From contig NW_026731683.1 in NCBI RefSeq assembly GCF_028476545.1, positions 276,501 through 340,500 of the forward strand: a stretch of DNA of 64,000 nucleotides, read 5' to 3'. Positions 25,301 through 37,300 of this stretch are shown here, in pieces. The notes beneath the pieces were generated by a model. The model did not search any database. It was given only the letters and a program-made list of their open reading frames with translations, and was not told the origin of the DNA. Position 1 is the first letter of the stretch. Each line of letters starts with the position of its first letter. This DNA is from Physella acuta. Its lineage: Eukaryota; Mollusca; Gastropoda; Physidae. A program made the position numbers and the translations under genes.

Positions 25301-28300
25301 GGCTAAAGTCACCGTAGACGATTTATTGAGGCGTTTAACAAGATGTAGAGGCCTTATCAGTTCAGATGGTCAGTAAAAAACGTCTGGTTAATTTTTTTTT
25401 TTGGCGGGTAGGGGAGATAACCTAAATAAAATCATAGTCATGAAGGTAAAGAAAGTTAGTGAATGGGGACGGGGGTGGGAGGGGGTTGGTTTGTCTTAGC
25501 AAGAACATTTTTCTATTTTTTAAAGTGCTTTCTGATAACACGAATAGCAATGGTGAGTAATAACACAATGGGACTTTACAATGGAATGTCGTGTTCTTTA
25601 CTTCTTTTATAAGTACCCTCGTCACGGGGCTTAGGTCTTTACATGTGGGCAATTCTTCGACATGGCTGGTGGCTATGTTCCCACGAGTATTTCAACCTGC
25701 TTCGTACCTTTACATTCAAAATGATTTATTCTTCAACATCAAAGCACGAGTAGGGATGTTCTTGGCTACTAATGTCAAAGTTCAGAAACCGGAAAGATGT
25801 GTTGGGCTACCAATTTCACGGTCTGCTGTTATTCAAATATTTGTCAAAATTTAACCCTGATTCATACAATTGTACTCAGTGTTGAAAAACTCCAACAAAA
25901 ATGTGCAACTAAACCATGATTTTTTAAAATCCCTGCCGTTTCATTATTCTCAATTTTACAATTTCTATGTATATTAAAACAAAACAAAAACAAAACTATT
26001 CCAATATAGATTTCAATAAGATGTATGAATCTGATTAAAAACAATCCAGACAGTCGTATATATTTAAGAAACCAAATAGCCTAACCGTACTTATATTTTA
26101 CCTTTTCTCAACAAAGAGTTTTAAAATCAACTAAGACAGGGGTCTCCAAACTTTTCAGACCGAGGGCCACATTAACTATCAAATTTCAGTTTGGGGGCCA
26201 GTTTCTTCCAGGCATGCCTTTGATTTCTCTGGGCAAAGTTCCTCAACCATCACAAACAAACGATTTTTCTTTAGACAAAAAGATCTCCGCGGGCCGGATG
26301 AGAGGACTTCGCGGGCCGCATCCGGCCCGCGGGCCGTAGTTTGGAGACCCCTGAACTAAGACAACAGTTTAAGAGACATTTATGAAAGCAAACATTGCAC
26401 GGCAAGTACACCTGCGACGCTGTGCATTGTTCGCGGTCTGCGCCTTTTGCATTTCTCATACAGATGTTATATAGGTCATGTTTAAATTGCAGTATATTCA
26501 AAGTCTTTGTCTACAAAAATACAAATAGGAAATGTAAAAGGAACAATAATAAAAAAAATCTTCCAAAGCGAGACGTGCTATAAAATATGATCAATCACCT
26601 AGCGAGAAAATTGAAAATTAATCCAACGAATATATTTTTTTTTACTGGGTACGTCTGGCTTTATGGATTTTTTTTTACTGCTGTCTAGCCAAAAATGTAG
26701 GTCAGACTTGTAGGATTTAGCTTTAAATGCCATTTACGTTTCTTTTACCTATTTGATTAACAATGTCGTAGATTTCTTTTCTTTTCAAGTTGAAAGGTTA
26801 CTCTATTTTTTTTCTCTTAAATTTTGAAGCTTTTATTTATTTGTTTAAAAAAACATTAAAAAATCTGGTTTTTAAAATATCATATAAATTCTATAGCTTA
26901 ATCTTATGTCTGGCTTCAAAAAATGGTGAACCTCAAGGAATTACTTGAAAGTTGTTTTTTTGGCTTCATGTTATAGTTGTTTTTCTATTAGAATTCAATG
27001 CTGTAATGATAGTCTCATTTATTCTGTAAGTGTTGACATTAACATTGAACCCAAGCATAGTTTATGTGACGGTGAGATAAAAACATGCATGTAATAAAAG
27101 CTTAAATAGATTCAACTTTAACAAATGGGAAAAATAAAGTATGATGAAAAAAGCACTCTCTTGATATGGAGATTTTAAACTTTTGTGAGAGAGGCCGAGA
27201 TTTACAAGGCCTACAAGGGACCTTGAAAACACAAGTATTTCCTCATATTATAATACGTATGAAACACATCCGTTTTATTATTACAACCTTTCAGTGATAG
27301 GTTACTGTAATTATGTAATAGGATATTGCGATTTTACTATAACACTGAATTATTGTAGTAGAGACACCTTACAACAGAAAAAAAGATTAGCCTTACTAAA
27401 ACATGTGATGCAATGTTTGAATGTTTGTTTTTCTAATTGCAAGGTGTGTAACCCCCTGAATGTCAGGTTTGTCACTATGTCTGGGTTTTTTTTCTACGCT
27501 GAACTGATAGACAGGGATCAAGTGAGACAAGAAAAATACATTAAAGTCTTCAGACAACGCTGAATGCATTAAAGTCTTCAGACAACGCTGAATGCTCTCG
27601 TGACTGCTATAGTTTAGTTACCCTAACACAGTCTAAAGGGGACTAAGATTTCAATGTATTTTTACCAACGCATATAGAAGGTTAGCGTGGCTGATTAGTA
27701 CATTAACATAGTCTAAGGTTACTACGACTGTTATTTGTTATGACGAAATTAGAAGTAGCCACAAGACAGTACACATAGAATCAGGCAAACTGCGACACAA
27801 TGATACAGTAATTATAAGGGAAACAGGACTGATGCTTGATTACACATGCACACAAAAGTGGGGCTAATTAGAGAGGAAAAATGGAAAGATATAAGCAACG
27901 CAGTAAAGATTTATAACGTATGGTGCACACTGCAGTATAGCCCGATCGCTTACCTCAATAACGTTTTATGGACTTACCAAAACAATAGCACCAATGACGT
28001 AGGGTACATATACCAAAATAATAACATCAATGACGTAGGGTACACAATCCACGACAACATCAATGACGTGTGGTACAGTACCAAGACAACTGCATCAATG
28101 ATTTAGGTTCATATACCAAAACAACAACATCAATGACGTACCACGACAACAGCATCGAAGACAACATCATGACTTACCGAGTTGTGGTGCAGCTCCATCT
28201 TGAAAGTGCTGAAGTACATCCAATGCTTGGCCTCGACTGGCACCAAGTTGAGGTAATTGCTGCGAGCGCTGTAGCCGAAACTGTGGAACTCGCCTTTGGG

Positions 28301-31300
28301 GGTCAGCAGCAGGGAGGTCAGTGTCTTTTGATTGACCACACCTGGCTCCTCCCCTGCCCACCTCCTCATCATGTACACGCTGCTGGGGTCACGGACGAAA
28401 CTGGAAAGTTGGAAAAAATAACAAAGAACTGTAGTTAAAAACAAGGGGAAAATGTGTTTCCACTGCTGAATAAATGAAATATTTTTTGCCGTGAAATGTA
28501 CAGGAAAAAATAACCCAGTTATTTCAGTGTGGACAGCATGGTGAGATGGACAAGCTAACAACTGCTAACCTCATAGTCTCGAGTTCGTACGTCTGTAGGT
28601 TGTTCCTACGTACACCTAGCTCTGATGAGTACCTGACTCACATTATGGAAACTAAGGCATCTGGGCATTGTTCTGACCTTACTAACCCCCCCCCCCCCCC
28701 CCGTATACAGACAGATGTCATTGAAACAGATGAACTCTACTTCATCATATCCATGTGTCCTAGACACGAGCAAATTAACATTATAGTCAATTATTCCAGT
28801 AAAGTAAAAGTACCTGAAGGCGTATCCACTGTGTGTTGTTCCAAAATCAACAGCCACCACGACAAAATGTCGAAGTTGTTTGTACACGACACTCTCTCTT
28901 CTGCTGTCAACATCTTTCTCTACTCCTGTTTCAGAAGAGGAAGCCGCACGTGCAGCCTGTTCTTTATCGTCCAGGTCGACGTTAGCGTCAGGGATCTCAA
29001 GAGATCCATGTTTGCTGTCGCCGTCGTCAGGAGCTTGAACGTCTTGCCTGTCTTGTTTAGGGACAGATATTGCTGCCTGCTTAGGCTCGGGAACATCTTG
29101 TGAGATGTCGTCTTCCCGATGGTACTGGCCGTCAAAGCGACACTGGTTATTGGCCAGTTCCTTCTCTAGAAGGTCGTTTTCTTTCTTTGAAGGTGAACGG
29201 AGCAAAGGGAGAAATTTGGGGAATTTCCCTGTTTTTTGTGACTTAGGGGATGTTGGTGATTTGACTAGGATGGCGTCGCCTGACTCAGTCTGTTGCTTCT
29301 GTTGATCTATCTCGATCTTAAGCGATAATTTCTCCTTAGCCTGCGAGTCTTGTCTTTGTACAGAAGCATCAGCGTGGGAGTCTTTGGCAGTTTCTTTGCC
29401 AGGTTTATCTTTGCTCTCCTCGTCAGAGGAAGAGCTAGAAGAGGAAGAATCTTTCTCGCCCTTTTTGCTGAGTTTTCTCTTTGGCTTGGATTTACTGGTG
29501 GGAGATTTTTTCTTGTGACTGTCGGGTTTCTTTGGTGCGACTTTTTCGTTACCGTCTTTTTGGGCTTGTGACGAATCTTGGGCAATTTCTTGCCCTTTGC
29601 TTGTTTCTGTACTCGCTGCTTTGGTGTGTTTTGAGTCATCACGACTGAAAAACTTCAAAAAAGATCCTCGTTTTTTGTTTCCTTTTTCTTTCTCACTTTT
29701 CTTCTCTTTCTTTTTCTTTCCCAAATCCGCAGTGGTGTCTTTAGCATCCTTGCTGTTGTCTGTAGTTTTAGGTTCTACGATTTCTAGTTTTTTCTCAGCA
29801 TCAGCTGTAACATGAATGACCTCGACCTTCTCTACCTTGACTGAAGGGCTTTCATGGTCTCCACTTTCTGAGGATTTGTCTGACTTGCTATCGCGACGTG
29901 AAACTTCAAAATCTGTTTTAATTTCTGGTAGTGAGAAAACATGTTCATCGTTTGGTGCTACTAGGCCAATCTCCACGGATGGCTTCTCTTTCTCCCCGTC
30001 TGATTGGCTTGAAGAGGAGCTCGAGTGACTCCACGATCTCTTCTTCAGAGGGTGCGAGGAAATATCTGAATCAAAGGTCAAGCTCGTGTCTGTTTGAAAA
30101 TAAAAACCAGAATCTGATTTTTCTCGAGGATCCGGACAAAGTCTGTTCCACATTTCACTGAGTGATTCTTCAGGCACTGAATTATCTGGTCCAATTAAAG
30201 ATTCTTCTTGCATTTCTAAAGGCGTAGATCTACCAGAGCTCGAAGATGAAGAAGATTTGCCCACATTCATGTCGATATCCTTTAGCTTGATTGTCTCGAG
30301 TGCTTTCTTCACATCGTCATCTGAAGACGAGCTTGTGGAAATGTTGTCGCTGCCGTCCTTTCCTCTGGGTTCAGTTTCGAAATTAAGAGACCAATCACTT
30401 GGGGCTGAAGCAGCGAAAATAACAGCGTTCATGTCACCCGTGGTCATCTCTATTTCTTTCGGCTTTATGGAACGATCTGTGTTCTGTATATTCGGAATAT
30501 CTGCAGCTGGTTCTACAGTCACTGATTTGACAGGAACATCCATAGATAACTCGCCGTTTACGGGTATCGAATTTTTGGGACCTTCTCGATTCCAGAATTT
30601 AAAATTGATTCCTTTTTTCTTTTTGTCTGGTTTTACGTCATGTTTTACGTCTGGTAGAACTACATGATGTTTATCCCCTTTAACTTCCGCGGGTTCATTA
30701 TTTGATTGTTTGCTGGTTTTCTTCTTGGATTTATCTTTTGATTCTGATTGACTTGATGAAGAACTAGACTTGCTTGATTTTCTGTCTTTAGATGACGCTG
30801 AAGATATCGTCGAAACATTGGTCAAAGTTGTATCATTTTCTGATTTATCTTTAAGATCTGGACAAAGCTTGTCCCATAAATCACTCAGTGATTCTTTTTG
30901 TGTCTTTACATCGAAACTGAACGATTCTTCTTTAACCGCTTGAGGTGTTGATTTACCCGAAGATGAAGAAGAAGATGATTTTATCGAATCTCTTTTCAGG
31001 GTTAAATCCTTCTTTTCTGAGGCTCCTGTTTGGCTGGGTCCGGGTTCTGTGTTGGAAGAAGAGTCTGTCGAGGAGTTGGACACTGATTTAGCAACTGTTT
31101 TATGTTCTTCGGGGTCTGATTTACCAACTGGAGTTGATGTTCTAGGCGGAGGTCTTTCAGTCCGTTTAGGAGATTTGTCCTGTTTGACATCAACTTTAAC
31201 AGATGGGGTATCAACTTTTAGTGATGGTATATCAACGCTAACAGATGGGGTTTCAGCTTTCAGAGTTGGTGCATCAACTGTAACAGATGGGTTTTTAACG

Positions 31301-34300
31301 TTAACAGGTGGCATATCAGCTTTAACTGATGGTGTATCAACCTTCAGAGAGGGCTTATCAACTTTCAAGGATGGTGTATCAACTTTCAGTGATGGTGTAT
31401 CAACTTTCAGTGATGGTGTATCAACTTTCAGTGATGGTGTATCAACTTTCAGAGATGGTGTATCAACTTTCAGTGATGGTGTATCAACTTTCAGTGATGG
31501 TGTATCAACTTTCAGTGATGGTGTATCAACTTTCAGTAATGGTGTATCAACTTTCAGTGATGGTGTATCAACTTTAAGTGATGGTGTATCAACTTTACCA
31601 GATGGCTTGTCAAAGTTAACAGATGGTGTATCAACTTTCAAAGATGGTGTATCAACTTTCAGAGATGGCGTATCGACATTCAGAGAGGGCGTATCAGCTT
31701 TCAGTGATGGTGTATCAACTTTCAGTGATGGTGTATCAACTTTCAGTGATGGTGTATCAACTTTAAGAGATGGTGCTTCAACTTTCAGCGAAGGCTTATC
31801 AACCTTAACAGATGGAGTATCAGCTTTAACAGAAGGTATTTCAACCTTCACAGAAGGTGTTTCAACTTTTACATTTGTCGCTTTTTCATCTTGCTTTGGC
31901 TCAGTTTGCTTCTTTTTCTTTTTAAACGGCCAACTAAACAACTTGCTTTTTCTTTTGGACGGTGATTGTTCTGGTGGGGATTCGGGTGAAGCCTGAGCTT
32001 TAATATCCACACCATCTTCCTTTTTCCCAGACATCCTTATCTCGACTTTACCATCATCAATGCCCGCAAGTGTAGGCCCTTCTGGTTCTTTAGCTGTGAT
32101 CTGTAAAGTTTTAGAAGGAATCTCATGTACATTCTGTACCTGGATCTGAACGTCTTTGTTTACAAAGGGAATTTCAGTTGGAGAAATTATTTCATTCTTC
32201 TGTGGCAATGTCTGCTCGACTAGAACTGCTAGTGTAGGCTTTAGTTTGATATCTTCTGGTTTACTGTCATCAAGTGTCTCTTTTGGTTTAATAATGTCCT
32301 TGGTTTTACTCTCATCATCCGAAGACGACGAAGAAGAAGATGATGAAGATGAATGACGTTTTTTAGAACTTCTCTTTTTGGGTTCGCTGTTTTGAAAAGA
32401 TACGTTTTCGTAGAGATTCATGTCTGGTTCATGCTTGTTGCCCACGTGATTTGAGAGTTTATCAGAGAGTGATGACCCGTCTGGTTTGACCTGTACACCA
32501 CAGACTGCATTGATAGTCTCCTCGCTCCAATCATCGTGTTGTGTGTCGGTTTCGTTATTGACTTTGATTGGTTCAAATCTAGGTGTGTCATATTCACACT
32601 GCTCTTCAAGTCCATTCAACGGTGTTACGCTAGCAATGTTTACATAAACACCATCTGTCTCGTTTGTGAATACGTCGTCTGGTAACGTTTTGACGTCAGA
32701 TGCTACATTACCAATAACAGGACATGTTAGACTTGCATGTGTATCGATAAAAACACTTTGTTCTGTTGGTTTTTCTAGATTTGTCTTACCCACTGTGATA
32801 GCATCTTTCTCCACAAACACGTATTTCTCTTCTCTCTCTGCACTTGTGTTTGTATAAGGCAACTGGTTGTCTGAAGCTTTAGTACTGGTGATATCCTTAT
32901 GGTTAACTTTGTTATCTAAATGTCCTATTGTGTTGGCGTATTCTACAATTTCAACAGGGGCTTCTTGATCCTGATGATGAGAATCGTGTTCAGAGGAATC
33001 GCTGGAGGAAGAAGAGCTTCGTGACACTCTCGCCTTATGCTGGTCTTGATCTCCACTGGGGTCAAATCTTATCTCTGGTAAAACTGGTGTCTCGTTTAGG
33101 CCGGGGCCGTGGACGGTATCACTTGAAGACGAAGATTTACTTGACAGTTTGGTTTTCTCCTGTTTAGTACTAAGGTCAAACGTGAGTTTAGGTACCTCGG
33201 GATAATTGGCATTATTGTCAGCATCATGATCGGTATCAGACGATGAATTGCTTGACATTTTATCCATCTCATTCTCTTGTATCTCGTTGATGACGTACTG
33301 GCCAGTGTGATGGCCAGATTCACTAGAAGATGAGGAGCTACGTGAAAGGTTAGGTTTCTCGTGCTCACTGCTGACGTCAATGCCTAGCTGTAGCTCGTGA
33401 TGCCTGGCATCATGGTCAGCAGAATGGTCAGCTGAATGGTCAGCTGAATGGTCAGTGTCGCTTGAGGACGATGAGCTACGTGAGAGTTTGGTTTCCTTGT
33501 GTACAGCACTGAGGTCAACCATTACTTGGGGTACTTCGTGATGACTGGCATCAGCATCATGGTCAGCATCATGGTCAGCATGTTGGTCAGCATCGCTCGA
33601 AGACGATGAGCTACGTGACATTTTACCTACGTCTTTCACTAGCACCTCATCGATAGCAGGTTTTGATTCAGGTAACTCATCAGCCTCTTTTTCTAAAGAC
33701 TCGCGCTCAGATTCACTAGAAGATGAGGAACTACGAGAGAATCTGTCTTTGCTTTTTTTGCCACTTTTAGTAATTTCAATCTTTGGTGCAGGTAATTCAG
33801 GTAACTCTTTATATCTGTCATCGTCTCCTGCATCACTCGAAGATGAAGAACTACGTGAGACTCTAGTCTCGCTTTTCCCATACTTGATGTCGACCTTTGA
33901 CTGAGGTAGTTCATGAACCTTCTTGTGTCTTGCATCATGCTCGTCATCGCTAGATGAAGAAGAGCTGCTGGAAAGTTTACGTTTTGATTTCTCCCCCTTA
34001 GATTTCCTGTCCACACTAGACTCGGGTAGGTCGAGAGCCTGGATCTGTTTGAACAAAAGTTTGGGCGAGCTGACTGGGCTGGAACATTCCACAACTACAC
34101 AAGTCTGGTCTGGCTGTACTGTGACGCACTGGATCGTTGTTTCTTTGGTTTCTTGCGGTTGGTGATCCATCTTAGTTGGGACTTGTTGCTCAGTGTAACG
34201 AGCGTCTTTTTGATGTTCCTGTTTAGATGGAACAAGTTGCAGGATTTGTTGCTGAGTTTCGTCTGGGTGTTCCTTTTCTTTTAAAACAAGTTGCTCACTT

Positions 34301-37300
34301 TGTTGCTGTGTTTTATCGATATACTCCTGTTTAGTGGGAACAAATCGTGTCTGTTGCAGAACTTCTTCGTAATGTTCCTCTTTAGCTGGAACAGGTTGCA
34401 CAGTGTTTTGCAAATCTTCTTTCTGATGCACCTGTTTGACTGGAACAAGTTTCTCAATGTGTTGACTTTCTTTTTGGGGTTCCGTTTCTGTAGGCACTGC
34501 TTGTGCTTGTTCGTGGCGATCGTGCTGGATAGGAACAAGTTGCACAGCGTGTTGCAGAACTTGTTCCGGTTGACTTTCTACAGTATGAGGCACATGTTTC
34601 TCAACCTTTTGTTTTAACTGCTGGGTTGTCAAAACTTCCTCACCGATGGGGTGCTGACACGTGATGTTATGCTCGTGCACGGTGAGGTTCGGGATTTTGA
34701 TAATATCAATTGATTCCGCTTCCGGTTCTGGTTCCGTAACAAACGTCACACGGTAAGAACTTTCAATGACCTCGTACCTTCTGGTTTCTGTGACCTTGTA
34801 CTCTGTGGATAAATTGGATACTGTCACGGCATGGAATAGCTCCTTGGATTTTTTTCCTGATCCATTTGAGCGGTTCAAAAATGTTTTGGGGTCCAGGTAT
34901 TCCACGCGTTTCCCGTCTGACCTGATATAGATGTTTGGATTAGGCTGGTCCACGGATGTCCCATCACTCGGGGAAGTGGTCTCCCATGGTGTTTTAGCGT
35001 CGAGAGTTATCTTCCCACATTCGATCTCAAGTGTATTATTATATGATGCATCTACTTCATCGCTTCCTGTACGTGCTGACTCATACTTGCGGCTATCCAC
35101 TGGAAAAGTTGTTTCCTCGGTGACGATTTCAACACGAGTTGTCAGCTCAGGAATATCACACCATGATTTCTCTGGCACCGAGTCTTGACGTGTGTCCGTG
35201 TCGTTCACTCGCTGCACGTCTATTGTTTTCCTATCTGGTGAAAGTTGTAGTGTGTTATCTGTTGTGTCCGCGTCTTCGGATTTCACAGACGCGCGCTGTG
35301 GGCCTGCTCCTTGCACATCCCTGCACTCGGTAATTAGAGCCGGTGGGACTAATTGCTCTATCGGTACATCTGGGGACTGGTCACGGCCTACGCAGGTCTG
35401 GTGTGTAGTCGATGGGGGCTCAGTGACGTCACTACGTCCTGATGGCCAGTTAGTCTCGAACATTCCAGCTGCGCTTACATCTGCCATTAGGGGGGAAACA
35501 TATGGCAAGTGTTAATTATTGAACTGATTATTGACTTGCTAATGATGGTATTACATACGTATAGCTATCATTTTATAATGCAACAAGTAATAAAGAAATG
35601 TTTGTTTTATTTTCTGTAAAACTAAACATGGATTTTTAATTCAAACAAAGTTACACGATAACACGGGGTTGATTCAAGTGAGAAAATAAAATGTAATGAA
35701 AATAATGTGACAAATCTCTTTCAATTTTTACATCTCGTGACATGCGTTGTTAGCAATTTTGATAAAACCAATTAAAAAACCATTATATTAACAATCTTTA
35801 AATACACTGAAATTAAGAATACAACTAATTTGCTTTCTTAATATAACATTTAGTTGCTCCTAAGATCCCTTACATATTTAAGAGATCAACGCTTTTGTTA
35901 ATGGGTTTTACTTTCTTATTTTTAGTCCATTTAAAAGCTTGTTATAACAGTTGTTTTTATATGTTTTATATTCCACTTTTTAGACATTGGTTGAAAATTA
36001 AGTTGACACTAATTAGGCTGCCACTAAAACTTGTTTTTTTAAACACCGACCAGTAGCCTGTGATCACATAGATTCAGTTATCTGCCCTTGTTTTTTTCCT
36101 GTTCGACCATAAGGTTTGCAAAATGAGAAAACAATTGACTCAACGGCCCTCTGATCAAGCGAGTATTGCTAGTATTTAGTCTTGTTATCTCCCCTATTAT
36201 AATTGTATATAGATCTAGTAATCTTTAATGAATAACCTAATGTATAATTATTCTTAAAAAAACACCGGATATCCTTGCATTGTCGTTAAATAAGAACTTA
36301 TCTAGAAAGTTTGAACGAAATCGCTGCATTTAAAAGGGGTCAAAATTGAGTTACAAGATTTGCGACAAACCCACAAAATACAAATAGACGCTGTGAATTA
36401 AGTAAAAGCTTGTTTTAAAAAAAAGGAAAAAACAACAACAAAAAACGCGTACTGTAGCAAGTGTGTTACTAATATGGTTCAAGGGGCGTGGCTATGTTTC
36501 ATGTGTAGGCGTGGCATGATGGTCATGTGTTAAACGCTCACGTCCTCAGCGATCAGCTCATGACAACAAAAACAAGAGATAATTAAGAGAGAAATATGAG
36601 TCGTCTGAGTGCTCACCACTAGGCCAGGTTGTGCGCGTGTTTTGGCCAGTACTCACATGCTAATGAGACGTTAAGGAACAGCCGGGCGTGAGTAGAAATA
36701 GAACCACGCTCGTAGAGTTATAGGTCCTAGCTGTGTTTAGTACACAATTTACATGAGGGTTGTGGCCCGTTGGCTTTATTTAGTAGGCAGATTAAATTAA
36801 TGAGCGTTGTGAGAGTTGTATAGTAGACCAGAGTTTTAATGTAAAGAAAAACTAATTAAAACATCAATTAAACTTGAAGCACTATAGGTATATTAAACAA
36901 AAAATAGGCACGTATTTTTAAAACTGTATTTGGTTTTATTCCACATCATATACGGTATAAGTCAACTCCCTGATAAGGATTTAACTTTCTTCTTTTTACA
37001 AGATTTCTGAAAATTCCTTGTTTCGGATTTCACTTTTACACTTTACAAGATATCTTTCATTTCCCTGTTCATGATTTCTGTCAATTCCCTATTCATTATT
37101 TCATTCGATAGTCGCCTACACGATTTCATCCAGGCAGTCCACTATTAAGGATTTCAACCAAGCCAATCCCTTCAAAGGATTTCTTCCAGACCAACCCCCT
37201 ATACAGGATTTTACCCAGGCTCATCTCCTATAAAGGATTTCATCCAGGCCAATCCCCAGTTAACGATTTCAGCCAAGCCAATCCCTATATTTCCCCATTT

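Larger units (their letters stand above)
22330..26136. other. Intron 3, left-central part
   Basis: No gene recognised. It contains the purine-rich repeat at 23110-23800 and a degenerate GCAGACGTAAG-type repeat at 24600-24870. A pair of direct repeats containing AATCTCGCGAGAATTGAC lies at about 25073-25160. Confidence 0.5.

Noticed and set aside
28606-28813. Extension of the giant exon 2 frame past the donor
   Set aside because: The frame continues by chance into the intron and SINE; homology to HSPA12 resumes in exon 3 only after splicing at 28813/28400.
31049-31996. 315-codon plus-strand frame of (TFSDGVS)n
   Set aside because: It is the exact antisense of the VDTPSLK coding array; a 21 bp unit without stops keeps all frames of the same phase open.
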